Assembly: GCA_028289455.1 (NCBI GenBank)
Contig: JANQPN010000036.1
Span: 1-52,030, forward strand
From: Wenzhouxiangellaceae bacterium
Lineage (GTDB): Bacteria > Pseudomonadota > Gammaproteobacteria > Xanthomonadales > Wenzhouxiangellaceae
Length of the DNA stretch: 52,030 bases
Reading direction: 5' to 3'
Shown here piece by piece: positions 25,365 to 34,070 of the stretch. The number at the start of each line of letters is the position of its first letter. Within the stretch, counting starts at the first letter, position 1. The notes below the pieces were generated by a model. That model was given only the letters and a program-made list of their open reading frames with translations, ran no database searches and was not told the origin of the DNA. The translations under genes were made by a program, and so were the position numbers.

Positions 25365-26138
25365 GTGGATTATTTACAAACAAATAAAGCAACCTGGGAT
25401 CAACGGGCGGCTGTTCATGTCAGGTCTGAGTTTTATGATGTAGATGGATTTCTGAACGGTCAATGCTCGTTAAACAGTATTGAGCTTTCCGGGCTTGGCC
25501 AGGTAAGCGGGAAAACACTTCTGCACCTGCAGTGTCATTTTGGCCTGGATACATTGTCCTGGGCCAGGCGGGGGGCTCAGGTTACCGGTGTGGATTTATC
25601 CTCAACAGCCATCGATACAGCTAATGAGCTAAAAGAAAAGGCCGGGTTATCAGCAAGCTTTATCTGTTCAGATGTTTACCGATATGGGGAATCAACCGAG
25701 CATACCTATGACATTGTATTCACATCTTATGGCGCAGTTTGCTGGTTACCGTCGATCCGCCAGTGGGCTGAAGTGGTGGCGAAATGTCTGAAGCCGGGTG
25801 GAACATTTTATATCGCGGAGTTTCATCCGGTTTATGACATTCATGCCGGATATCCGTATTTTCATTCTGCTCAGCCGGATGTATCTGAGGAAAGCACATA
25901 CACCGAGAACTCTTCAGGGGAAAAGTCAACGATTGTTACCTGGGGACACCCTTTAAGTGATGTAGTAAATGCATTGATTACGGTGGGAATCAGAATAGAT
26001 CAACTCAATGAGTACCCATACAGCCCGTACAACTGTTTTGACGGCATGCAGGAGCGGGAGCCGGGCAGGTTTTACATTTCAAAATCGGGACATGACATTC
26101 CCCTGGTGTATAGCATCAAAGGCACAAAAGCTGAGTAA
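25365..26138 (+). CDS. Class I SAM-dependent methyltransferase
   Basis: This 257-residue cytoplasmic protein begins with GTG (25365). The SAM-binding region follows the Rossmann pattern: LLHLQCHFGLDTLSWARRG (motif I), VTGVDLSSTAIDTANEL with the acidic residue binding the SAM ribose, SFICSDVYRY, and DIVFTSYGAVCWLP (motif IV). HLQCHFG in place of DxGxGxG is typical of one group of small-molecule methyltransferases in bacteria. The substrate is unknown. The C-terminal half has aromatic-rich, acidic stretches (YPYSPYNCFDGMQE) likely to build the substrate pocket. It follows the AddA-like gene by 42 bases and could be co-transcribed with it, though no functional link is evident. Confidence 0.85.
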   Translation: MDYLQTNKATWDQRAAVHVRSEFYDVDGFLNGQCSLNSIELSGLGQVSGKTLLHLQCHFGLDTLSWARRGAQVTGVDLSSTAIDTANELKEKAGLSASFICSDVYRYGESTEHTYDIVFTSYGAVCWLPSIRQWAEVVAKCLKPGGTFYIAEFHPVYDIHAGYPYFHSAQPDVSEESTYTENSSGEKSTIVTWGHPLSDVVNALITVGIRIDQLNEYPYSPYNCFDGMQEREPGRFYISKSGHDIPLVYSIKGTKAE

Positions 26139-26291
26139 GAGAGTGCTATATACAGGCTAGCGTCTGGCTTGCGTTCAATAGCAGATAATAGGGATATATC
26201 GCGTTGATTATGCAGCTGGGCCAAACCTGCAGATAATCTCCATCCGCTTTGCGGTAAAGTAACTCACCATCATTTTTTCCGGGATATCATC

Positions 26292-28379
26292 ATGTTTTAT
26301 CATCACCATGTTCTTGTCCGTTCGCTACGGTCTTGTATCTGTGTGTTGCTGGGTAGTCTCACGATAATCGTGCAGGCGGTTGCAGCTGAGCACGCAGATA
26401 ATCCGGCCTTGTCCGACAAACTGGAAATGCTGGATGTGTTCAATCTTGAGTATGTCTCAGATCCACAGATTTCACCAGATGGCAGACAGGTAGTATATGT
26501 GCGTCATTTCAGCGATGTGATGACCGATAAGCAGCATGGCAACCTTTGGCTGGTGGATTTTGATGGGGAACGGCATCGCCCGTTGACCACTGGCAACTTC
26601 AGTGACAGCAGCCCGAGCTGGTCTCATGACGGGGAGAAAATCATCTTCCGTTCCAACCGTAGTGGCAAATCGCAGCTGCATCTGTTGTGGCTGGACAGCC
26701 GTGAGAGTATGCAGCTCACCAATACTGCACATTCCCCCGGGGCATTTGCCTGGTCGCATGACGATACCCGGATAGCTTTCAGTATGTTTGTGCCGCAGAA
26801 AAGCAAACCGGTTATCAAAATGCCGGGCAAGCCGGAAGGGGCCAAGTGGAATGCACCGCCAATATACATTGATGACATGAATTACCGTGGTGATGGCGTC
26901 GGTTATCTGCCGCAGGGGCATCAGCAGTTGTTTGTCCTGCCGGTAACGGGTGGTACGCCTCGGCAACTGACATCGGCGGATTTCCATCACAATGCACCGG
27001 TATGGAGTCATGATGATGAAGCGCTGCTGTTTTCCGCCAATCACCGTGAAGATAGTGACTATCACCCGCTGAACTCAGAAATACATAGACTGGATATTGC
27101 TACCGGCGAGCTGACCACGCTGACTGATCGCAATGGCCCCGATGCTGCACCGGCGCCATCGCCGAATGGCAGTCAGATCGCCTATCTGGGTTTTGACGAT
27201 CAGTACAAGGGTTATCAAAATCTGCGGCTGTATCTGATGCAGGCCGATGGCAGTAATTCACAGTTGCTGTCTGAAGACTTCGAGCGAGCGATCAATGGCA
27301 TTCAATGGGATGGTCGCGGTAGGGGATTGTATTTTCAATACACCGACAATGGACATGACTACATCGGTTACATTGACCTGAACGGCAACACCCGGGAAGT
27401 AACCGGGGGCCTTGGCGGGTTGTCGCTGGGGCGACCCTACAATGCATCAACATTCAGCGTATCTGAAAACGGCCGGTATGCTTACACACTGGGAGATGCA
27501 TCGCACCCTGCTGATCTGGGCGTTGGCGTCAATGGTGATGATCGACGCTTGACACGATTAAATGATGACTTGTTTGATCATAAAGAATTGGGTCAGGTGG
27601 AGGAAATCCGTTTTCAGTCATCGCATGACGATCTGGATTTACAGGGCTGGATCATCAAGCCGCCGGGCTTTGATGCTGAAAAGCAATACCCACTGGTGCT
27701 GGAAATACATGGCGGACCTTTTGCCAGCTACGGCAATGTGTTTTCCACTGAGCTGCAGCTGTTTGCTGCGGCCGGTTATGTCACTTTCTATATGAATCCA
27801 CGCGGGAGTGCGGGTTATGGCGAGACATTCGGTAACTATATCGATAAGAACTATCCCAGCGAAGACTATGATGATTTGATGTCCGGTGTTGATGCGGTGA
27901 TCGAACAGGGTTATATCGATACTGATCAGTTGTTTGTCACCGGTGGCAGTGGTGGCGGGGTGCTGACTTCCTGGATTATAGGCAAGACCGATCGATTTGC
28001 CGCGGCGGTAGTGGCCAAACCGGTGATCAACTGGATGAGTTGGTTATTAACGGCTGATTTACCGGCATTTGCCGCCAATTACTGGTTTAACGAATTGCCG
28101 TGGGAAAACCCACAGGTTTATTTCGAGCGTTCCCCATTGTCGCTGGTGGGTAATGTCAACACTCCAACCATGTTGCTCACCGGCGAGCAGGACCACCGCA
28201 CGCCAATACCGGAATCCGAGCAATACTATACGGCGTTGAAACTGCGCAAAGTGGATGCTGCCCTGGTGCGGATTCCAGGTGCTTCCCACGGCATCGCCAA
28301 CCGGCCCAGTAATCTGATTGCCAAAGTCGCGGCTATTGTGAGCTGGTTTGACCGGTACCGGGAGGAAAACAACGATTGA
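26292..28379 (+). CDS. Exported S9-family prolyl oligopeptidase-type peptidase
   Basis: This 695-residue serine peptidase belongs to the acylaminoacyl-peptidase/dipeptidyl-peptidase branch of family S9. Residues 1-32 are a signal peptide (SCICVLLGSLTIIVQAVAA), so it is periplasmic or secreted. Residues 45-430 form a WD40/TolB-like beta-propeller (PQISPDGRQVVYV, PSWSHDGEKIIFRSN, PVWSHDDEALLFS). The alpha/beta hydrolase domain follows, with S553 in TGGSGGG, D634 in GEQDHRTP and H666 in GASHGI. HGGPFASYG provides the oxyanion loop. Such enzymes trim N-terminal residues or acyl-peptides and often serve peptide nutrition. The gene is convergent with the S41 peptidase gene, with a long hairpin between them. 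Confidence 0.92.
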   Translation: MFYHHHVLVRSLRSCICVLLGSLTIIVQAVAAEHADNPALSDKLEMLDVFNLEYVSDPQISPDGRQVVYVRHFSDVMTDKQHGNLWLVDFDGERHRPLTTGNFSDSSPSWSHDGEKIIFRSNRSGKSQLHLLWLDSRESMQLTNTAHSPGAFAWSHDDTRIAFSMFVPQKSKPVIKMPGKPEGAKWNAPPIYIDDMNYRGDGVGYLPQGHQQLFVLPVTGGTPRQLTSADFHHNAPVWSHDDEALLFSANHREDSDYHPLNSEIHRLDIATGELTTLTDRNGPDAAPAPSPNGSQIAYLGFDDQYKGYQNLRLYLMQADGSNSQLLSEDFERAINGIQWDGRGRGLYFQYTDNGHDYIGYIDLNGNTREVTGGLGGLSLGRPYNASTFSVSENGRYAYTLGDASHPADLGVGVNGDDRRLTRLNDDLFDHKELGQVEEIRFQSSHDDLDLQGWIIKPPGFDAEKQYPLVLEIHGGPFASYGNVFSTELQLFAAAGYVTFYMNPRGSAGYGETFGNYIDKNYPSEDYDDLMSGVDAVIEQGYIDTDQLFVTGGSGGGVLTSWIIGKTDRFAAAVVAKPVINWMSWLLTADLPAFAANYWFNELPWENPQVYFERSPLSLVGNVNTPTMLLTGEQDHRTPIPESEQYYTALKLRKVDAALVRIPGASHGIANRPSNLIAKVAAIVSWFDRYREENND

Positions 28380-28391
28380 AAAGATCAGTTT

Positions 28392-28431
28392 TGGACACCC
28401 ATCGATTCTGATAAGAACTGATGGGTGTCCA
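28392..28431. terminator. Long hairpin between convergent peptidase genes
   Basis: TGGACACCCATC (28392-28403) and GATGGGTGTCCA (28420-28431) pair perfectly over twelve bases. The inner bases continue the stem with one mismatch and one G-T pair down to a GATA loop. It sits between the S9 gene stop (28379) and the S41 gene stop (28455). There is no T-tract on either strand, so it may block transcription or protect mRNA ends without being a classical terminator. Confidence 0.6.
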
Positions 28432-28454
28432 GATCGTATGCCCTGTTGTATGGC

Positions 28455-29912
28455 CTACTCCTGGGTTATTTTGCCTAATAAAGCCTGCAGCACAGTATCA
28501 TGCTCCATTGCTGTTATTGGTGTAGGAATCACCCAGTCTGGTGTGACCCCATCAGCGGTTTTGTTACCTGACGGCCGGATGATATGTGCTTTGGGAAAGC
28601 CTACGCTTATCCCGGATTCCGGTAGTGTGAAAGATTCCATGGCACCATAAGTGGTCGCCAGGTCAGAGGTTTTTTCACCAACCACTGTGCCCAGTTGATA
28701 ATCCTGAAAAATGGCGGCCACGTTGACGGCATTGGAGTAAGAGTGCCGGTTGATCAGAACGTATACCTTACCGTCATAGCGTTTCCCTTCGTGTGGTTGT
28801 GCAAAGGGTATATCAAATTCAAACATTTCCCCGCGCGGTACAGTTGCGTATTTCTCTGCAAATGATCTGGATACTGATGATGTCCCGCCGGGATTGGTAT
28901 CCAGCCTGGCCTGGTTGGAAGCGGCGGCGGCATCACTGGAGCGTATTAAAAATGCCGAACTGAACCGGAACGGCTCATTCGCAATCCAGGCAATCATATG
29001 ATCGCTAAAGGAATTATCTCCCCCAGGGTTTGCACGTAAATCAATGATCAATGCCGGTGACCTGGCATCAATAAACTGTCCAAAGGCTGAATCAATAAAT
29101 TGGATAAAGCCGGTGTTATCCCACAGCGAGTCTGGATCTTCGACATGATAAAACGGCCCCGGGCGAAGATAAGCGATATTGTTTTTGAGTAATTTTGCCT
29201 CTCGTGCGGTGCTGCTGAGAGAAAATAAAGCGCTATTGTTTTGACTGCGTTCCTGTTGTTGAGTTTGAGTGACGGCATCGATGCGTAATTTGATTAACTG
29301 GCCATTGCCTTTTTTCAAGGAAATATCAAAATGTTCTTTTTCACCCAATTCAAGCCACAGATAGGCCGGGAAAGTGAATTCCAGCAGTGAATCGGCAATA
29401 TAGTTGCTGTCGGCTGAGATATGTCTTCTGACCCGCTGCAGCCAGTCCGGCATCGGCTGGTTATCCAGGCTGATGATTTCATCGCCAAGATTGATCTGTT
29501 TGCTATTGGAGTAATCCTCTCCAACATAGGCCCGGCCATCAACAATGCGTAAATAGATCGGAAAGCTGTGTCCGCCACGTTCGCGAAATCGCTGGTATAC
29601 AGCTCCGGGAAATTCAATGCGGGCATGCGCGACATTTCCATAGGCAACAAATCGCTGAAAGGTGACTTGTGCATCAAACAGCGACAGTGGCTCAGTCAAC
29701 GCTTCAAGCATGCGTGTAAACAGCGCATCATATTCCTGCTTACTGCGATGTGCGTACAGATCAGCATGCGCAGCCTGCAAAGTCTGGTATAACGATGAAA
29801 AATCAGATTTCAGCTGCTCTGGTGAAATCAATTGATCCCAATCATCCTGTCCAGCAAAGCATTCAGTGTGCAGAATCAGTGCAACTAAACAACCGACAAT
29901 ATAACGGTACAT
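28455..29912 (-). CDS. Exported S41-family peptidase
   Basis: This 485-residue protein has a signal peptide (1-20, IVGCLVALILHTECFAG). A helical N-terminal region (25-100) precedes a PDZ-like segment (YVGEDYSNSKQINLGDEIISLDNQPM, near 135-155) and the C-terminal-processing-protease domain. Visible S41 features are LIIDLRANPGGD, VYVLINRHSYSNAVNVAAIF with the probable nucleophilic Ser, and GTVVGEKTSD with the probable general-base Lys. It looks active as a periplasmic Ser/Lys protease of the tricorn-core/CtpA type. Some homologues act on non-peptide or antibiotic-related substrates, so function is not fixed. The gene is divergent from the winged-helix/TPR regulator gene across 149 bases, suggesting regulation by it. 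Confidence 0.87.
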   Translation of the reverse strand: MYRYIVGCLVALILHTECFAGQDDWDQLISPEQLKSDFSSLYQTLQAAHADLYAHRSKQEYDALFTRMLEALTEPLSLFDAQVTFQRFVAYGNVAHARIEFPGAVYQRFRERGGHSFPIYLRIVDGRAYVGEDYSNSKQINLGDEIISLDNQPMPDWLQRVRRHISADSNYIADSLLEFTFPAYLWLELGEKEHFDISLKKGNGQLIKLRIDAVTQTQQQERSQNNSALFSLSSTAREAKLLKNNIAYLRPGPFYHVEDPDSLWDNTGFIQFIDSAFGQFIDARSPALIIDLRANPGGDNSFSDHMIAWIANEPFRFSSAFLIRSSDAAAASNQARLDTNPGGTSSVSRSFAEKYATVPRGEMFEFDIPFAQPHEGKRYDGKVYVLINRHSYSNAVNVAAIFQDYQLGTVVGEKTSDLATTYGAMESFTLPESGISVGFPKAHIIRPSGNKTADGVTPDWVIPTPITAMEHDTVLQALLGKITQE

Positions 29913-30061
29913 ATCTATTCCTTAAAACTTAAAAGCCTGCATCTATTTTTTTCCTTTAGGTGATGGATGACCATGCAGGATAGTTCTTTTTTACCTGATG
30001 ATTTCCTGACCATGACCAATAACCCGGTAAACATTCATTAGGGATTGGCTATACTTTCTGC

Positions 30062-31309
30062 ATGCATGAGTCTGTACAACAATTATCGGCTGATACCGAT
30101 TATCGTTTGGGTCGGTGGCTGGTCAGACCTGCTATCCGCCAGCTGCAGGACAAGCAACAATCGATACGCCTTGAACCTAAGGTGATGTCTCTGCTGCTGT
30201 TACTGATTGAGCATAACGGCAGAGTAGTGACACATGCACAGATCGAATCTGCCATTTGGGCGGATAACATTGTGGCTGAAGATACACTGGCTCGTACCGT
30301 ATCTAAATTGCGCCGCCTGCTCGGCGACTCGGCTCAACAGCCTGAGTTTATTGAGACCATACCAAAGCGGGGCTATCGGTTACTGGTCAGCGCGAGTCCG
30401 GTTACTCAAGCGAATGCCCGCAACCGGGTAAAGAGTTTTGTTTTAGCCGGGCTGATGTTAGCAATCATCACTGTTTTGGCTGTGATATTTGCACAAGATA
30501 ACAGGCACGTGACTGAAACAGATACTGCACCCATAGCATTAATGACACAGCGGGCTGATGATCATTACATGCGGATGACGCGCTCGGATAATGAGACGGC
30601 AGCAGCACTGTATGAGCGCGCATTAGCCATGGACAGCGATTTTGCACCGGCACAATATGGTTTGGCAAATACTCTTGTGCAGAGGACAATCCGATGGCCC
30701 AACAGACCCGGTACTCCGGAAATCGGTACTACAACCTTAGCTGATGCGCTGACCGCCGGCTTAACACAAACACCGGAAGCTAAACAGATACTTACCCGGG
30801 CAACCGCTTTAGCTGAACGGGCAGTACGGTTATCACCGGAAGATCCATGGGCCTTGAAGGCACTGGGTCTAACGTATGCAGCTCAGGGTGACCTGACTAA
30901 GGCTGAATCCATATACCTGCAGGCAGTCGGCCTGGATGCAAACGCATGGCCGGCTTTGATCAACCTGGGTGAAATCCATCAGATCAGAGGTGACTTGGAA
31001 CTGGCCATCCAGAGGTATGAAGAAGCTTACGCTGCAATGAGCCGGGTGTATTCCGAACAACCACAATTAATTGGGCGCTTGCAGGCGGCACTTGGAGTAG
31101 TGATTGGCGAGTTCTATGAAACACTGCAGGCTACTGATGACGCTGAACTCTGGTATCGCAAAGTGCTGGACCAGGCGCCACTGGAATCTGATGCTACCAT
31201 CCGCCTGGCTGCCATTTTACGCCGGTCCGGTGACACTACTGCGGCTAATCAATTGTGTGCAGAATTGAATGCCAGAGTGGATGTATTCAATGAGTGTCCG
31301 ATGAATTAA
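30062..31309 (+). CDS. Membrane-tethered winged-helix regulator with TPR domain
   Basis: This 415-residue protein resembles CadC/ToxR-type one-component regulators. Residues 13-110 form an OmpR-type winged helix (LEPKVMSLLLLLIEHNGRVVTHAQIESAIW, ending IETIPKRGYRLLVS). One membrane helix lies at about 124-144 (SFVLAGLMLAIITVLAVIFA). The periplasmic part (150-415) consists of tetratricopeptide repeats (ALYERALAMDSDFAPAQYGLA, AWPALINLGEIHQIRGDLELAIQRYEEAY). It would bind DNA while attached to the membrane and respond to a periplasmic protein or ligand through the repeats. A TATACT box (30050-30055) lies only seven bases before the ATG, hinting at a very short or absent leader. The divergent S41 peptidase is the obvious candidate target; this is inferred from position. 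Confidence 0.83.
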   Translation: MHESVQQLSADTDYRLGRWLVRPAIRQLQDKQQSIRLEPKVMSLLLLLIEHNGRVVTHAQIESAIWADNIVAEDTLARTVSKLRRLLGDSAQQPEFIETIPKRGYRLLVSASPVTQANARNRVKSFVLAGLMLAIITVLAVIFAQDNRHVTETDTAPIALMTQRADDHYMRMTRSDNETAAALYERALAMDSDFAPAQYGLANTLVQRTIRWPNRPGTPEIGTTTLADALTAGLTQTPEAKQILTRATALAERAVRLSPEDPWALKALGLTYAAQGDLTKAESIYLQAVGLDANAWPALINLGEIHQIRGDLELAIQRYEEAYAAMSRVYSEQPQLIGRLQAALGVVIGEFYETLQATDDAELWYRKVLDQAPLESDATIRLAAILRRSGDTTAANQLCAELNARVDVFNECPMN

Positions 31310-31380
31310 AAACCTTGGAACAAAATGATCAGGTGCATTGACAGCCTATTGCGCATCAATTAACCTGGATTCACTATTCA

Positions 31381-31403
31381 AGCCGCGAACCGTCGCGGCT
31401 TTT
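31381..31403 (+). terminator. Rho-independent terminator
   Basis: AGCCGCGA (31381-31388) and TCGCGGCT (31393-31400) form a perfect eight-base-pair stem with loop ACCG, followed by TTT then CTGT. It lies 71 bases after the regulator stop codon and before the VOC gene. Confidence 0.8.
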
Positions 31404-31490
31404 CTGTATACGGCAGGCACAGGTCCAATACCTTGCTTGCATCGTTCCTTTTGTGGGTTTTCCACGTAATCAATCACATAGGAGCGAGTT

Positions 31491-31874
31491 ATGTTTTCCA
31501 ATTCCAAACTTCAAACCATTATCCTGACTTCCCGCCTGCCTGAATCAGAGGCTTTTTATCGTGATGCTCTCGGACTGACTGTGGCCGGTAAATCAGATGG
31601 GGCAGTGGTGTTCGATGTGGGTGGTTCTGAGTTGCGGGTATCACCTGTTTCTGCAACCCGGCCATCAGAGCATACAATCGCAGGGTTCTCTGTCGAAGAT
31701 ATTGATAGCGCGGTTGATTATCTGCACAACCGAGGCGTTGAATTGGTACGGTTCGAGAAGTTTACCCATCAGTCCAATGGGGTATTAGAGACACCTTATG
31801 GTTCCCGGGTCGCCTGGTTTCGCGATCCCGATGGCAATCTGTTGTCTGTGGTTCAGTATGGCGAAAGCCGGTAA
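31491..31874 (+). CDS. VOC-family (glyoxalase/bleomycin-resistance fold) protein
   Basis: This 127-residue protein has the paired beta-alpha-beta-beta-beta modules of the vicinal oxygen chelate superfamily. The first module is LQTIILTSRLPESEAFYRDALGLTV with GAVVFDVGGSELRV. The second is TIAGFSVEDIDSAVDYLHNRGVELV with GSRVAWFRDPDGNLLSVVQY. A strong AGGAG lies eight bases before the ATG. Metal ligands are not complete: the usual first His is replaced in QTIILTS, while DPDGN retains the family turn and the Glu position is Ser/Val. It may be a non-metal binding or resistance-type member; substrate unknown. It is a single gene between a terminator and a strong hairpin. Confidence 0.8.
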   Translation: MFSNSKLQTIILTSRLPESEAFYRDALGLTVAGKSDGAVVFDVGGSELRVSPVSATRPSEHTIAGFSVEDIDSAVDYLHNRGVELVRFEKFTHQSNGVLETPYGSRVAWFRDPDGNLLSVVQYGESR

Positions 31875-31885
31875 GGAGCAATTCG

Positions 31886-31912
31886 GGAGAGCTGTGCGCT
31901 GCACAGCTCTCC
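31886..31912. terminator. Strong 12-bp hairpin between convergent genes
   Basis: GGAGAGCTGTGC (31886-31897) and GCACAGCTCTCC (31901-31912) pair perfectly with a GCT loop. It lies between the VOC gene stop (31874) and the stop of the convergent TPR/sulfotransferase gene (31944). Neither strand has a T-tract after it, so it is probably a shared transcript-end hairpin rather than a complete intrinsic terminator. Confidence 0.6.
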
Positions 31913-31943
31913 GTATGAAATGGTGTAGAGGCTTGACCGCTTG

Positions 31944-34070
31944 TTACTTATCTACGGTAAATGTAAACAGTTCGGCATATTGCCTGCCACTGCCTGATGT
32001 TGGGCTGAGCAGGGCCGGGGTTAGCGGTTCCAGCATGGTATCGCTATCTGGCCAGTCCAGATGGAAGTGTTCCATCAAAGGCTTCAGCGCCTCTTTAGGG
32101 CTCTTCATTAATTCGGAGGCATCAATATCCACCCATGCCAGTTCCAGTGCCGACCGTGCCTGCTTAAGCTGGGCTTGTTCGGACAGATAAGCCTCACGCA
32201 TGGCCGGGATATCCTGGTAACCACTCCAATGCCAGCTGAGTTGCAGGTCATCTAAATTTGCCTGAAGGTTGATGATGGTGGCGTCGGGGTAGAAGCGTTG
32301 GATCGCGATTAATCCGGCAACCGGGAATTCCATACTATCGATTATCAGTTCGCGCGGCTCGTCACTCAGCGTGCTGATCAGTTGTTTGCGATACTGATTG
32401 CGTAACTGCAGCCAGTCGGTTTCAGACACAGTGCCTAACAGAGCAGGATGACGAGGCCAGGTGATCAGCGTCCGGCGGTCAAGGTTGTTGGCATACCTGT
32501 TGCTGTCTTCATTGGCCTGTTGCACACGGTCACGGGCGACACTGATATCGGGATGCAGGGACAGCGCCTGTATCAGCTGCCCACGTCCACTGCCGGGCCA
32601 GCCGAGTACAAATACCGGAGAAACCCTGGCACGTCCCGGTGCTTTGGGGGGCCATGACAAAATCTGGTCGCGATCAAACAACTGCTCTTCAGCCACGATA
32701 CCGTTCTGAGGGTCAGATTCGGCAATGATGCTGAGCGTGCCACTGCGGCGTGTGGACAATGGGCTCAGGCACTCCAGGGCCTCTGCATATTTGCCCTGGT
32801 CATTCAGCAGGCGCGCCTGCAGACGGATTGCGGATGTCTGAATATCTGCAGGCAAGTCGCTTTTGGCCTGCAGCTGGTGTAAATGTTTTTCTGCCTGCTC
32901 GGTATCACTGCCGGCATAGGCCAGGGCCCGTAGCCAGGTGCCCGGGATGGAGGTCTGAGCGACCTGATCCAACTGATTCAGGTATTGGTGAGCCTGTTCG
33001 GAATCGTGCCGGGTAACAGCTACCTGTGCGGCCAGTAGCAAATCAGGGTCTTCAGCATCGCGAATGAGCTGCTGGGTCAGCTCGGTCGCTTCAGAATAGC
33101 GTGCCTGCGACAGATAAAAACGGGTCAGTTGACGTTTTCCGGTACGGTCATTGTCAGGTAAAGATTCCAACTCACGGCGGGCCGCTTCCGTTTGACCGGT
33201 CTGCTGATAGGCGGTCGCCAACAGATGCCTGACCTGAGCTGCGTCAGGTGCTATTTTTTTGGCACGCAGCAACAGGTTCAAGGCCTGTTGCGGATGCACG
33301 CCCTGCATATACACACGGGCCATGTGATACAGCAGTTCGGGGTGTTCGATGCCTCTTTGCAGCAATTCGCGCCAGGCGTTCATGGCACCGGTTAAATCTC
33401 CGGTCTGCTCCAGTGCCTGGCCCAGCCACAGCAGCAGTAGCGGTTCATGCTGGTAGCGGCTGTCGTTCATGTTCTGGGCGTTCTGGAAACACTGCACCGC
33501 AAACCCGGCCTGGCCACTGGCCATGAACGCGCGGCCAAGGTGAGTTTGGATATAAACGTCTTCCGGGTTCAGTTCGGCGGCATTCTGCAGTTGATTCAAG
33601 GCTTCATCAGTCTGGTTTTGGGCCAGTGCAACAACACCCAGGTGTGCCATGGCCGTGGCTTTGACTTCCGGCTGGTCATCAGCTGCGCGGACGGCTGCCA
33701 TCAGTTCCTGACGGGCTTCATCCAACTGGTTATTGGACAGCAGAGCATAGCCGATACCAATACGGGAACGCGGCTCATTGGGCTTCAGTTCACTGGCTTT
33801 GCTGTATCCCTGGACAGCCCTGACCGGATCACCGATGCGCATGTACAAGCCGCCGATGGCGTAATGATACAAGGCATTATCCGGAAAATTATCGATAGCC
33901 TGATTCAGATGGTCGATGGCATCCTGCCAGCGTCCCTGTTTCTGCCGGCAAAGACTCATCATGTACAACACCTGATCATTGCCGGGTTCGTCAACCAGCA
34001 TTTTCTGATACAGGGCAAAGGCGGCTTCGTAATTGCCGTCCTGATAATAATCCAGGGCTTCTTCAATCAT
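31944..34070 (-). CDS. TPR protein with sulfotransferase-like C-terminal domain
   Basis: This 708-residue protein has no signal peptide. Residues 1-450 are about ten to twelve tetratricopeptide repeats (EALDYYQDGNYEAAFALYQKML, DAIDHLNQAIDNFPDNALYHYAI). The C-terminal 230 residues match the TPR-sulfotransferase fusion pattern. PVFVLGWPGSGRGQLIQAL (about 484-502) aligns with the PAPS 5'-phosphosulfate loop of sulfotransferases, followed by LSLHPDIS. The usual RSGTT core is here GSGRGQ, so the loop is altered and catalysis is uncertain. ELIIDSMEF and FYPDATIINLQ resemble later core strands. The start ATG overlaps the hydrolase gene by four bases, so it is the last gene of a five-gene minus-strand operon. 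It may sulfate a lipid or protein, or be a non-catalytic scaffold. Confidence 0.75.
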   Translation of the reverse strand: MIEEALDYYQDGNYEAAFALYQKMLVDEPGNDQVLYMMSLCRQKQGRWQDAIDHLNQAIDNFPDNALYHYAIGGLYMRIGDPVRAVQGYSKASELKPNEPRSRIGIGYALLSNNQLDEARQELMAAVRAADDQPEVKATAMAHLGVVALAQNQTDEALNQLQNAAELNPEDVYIQTHLGRAFMASGQAGFAVQCFQNAQNMNDSRYQHEPLLLLWLGQALEQTGDLTGAMNAWRELLQRGIEHPELLYHMARVYMQGVHPQQALNLLLRAKKIAPDAAQVRHLLATAYQQTGQTEAARRELESLPDNDRTGKRQLTRFYLSQARYSEATELTQQLIRDAEDPDLLLAAQVAVTRHDSEQAHQYLNQLDQVAQTSIPGTWLRALAYAGSDTEQAEKHLHQLQAKSDLPADIQTSAIRLQARLLNDQGKYAEALECLSPLSTRRSGTLSIIAESDPQNGIVAEEQLFDRDQILSWPPKAPGRARVSPVFVLGWPGSGRGQLIQALSLHPDISVARDRVQQANEDSNRYANNLDRRTLITWPRHPALLGTVSETDWLQLRNQYRKQLISTLSDEPRELIIDSMEFPVAGLIAIQRFYPDATIINLQANLDDLQLSWHWSGYQDIPAMREAYLSEQAQLKQARSALELAWVDIDASELMKSPKEALKPLMEHFHLDWPDSDTMLEPLTPALLSPTSGSGRQYAELFTFTVDK

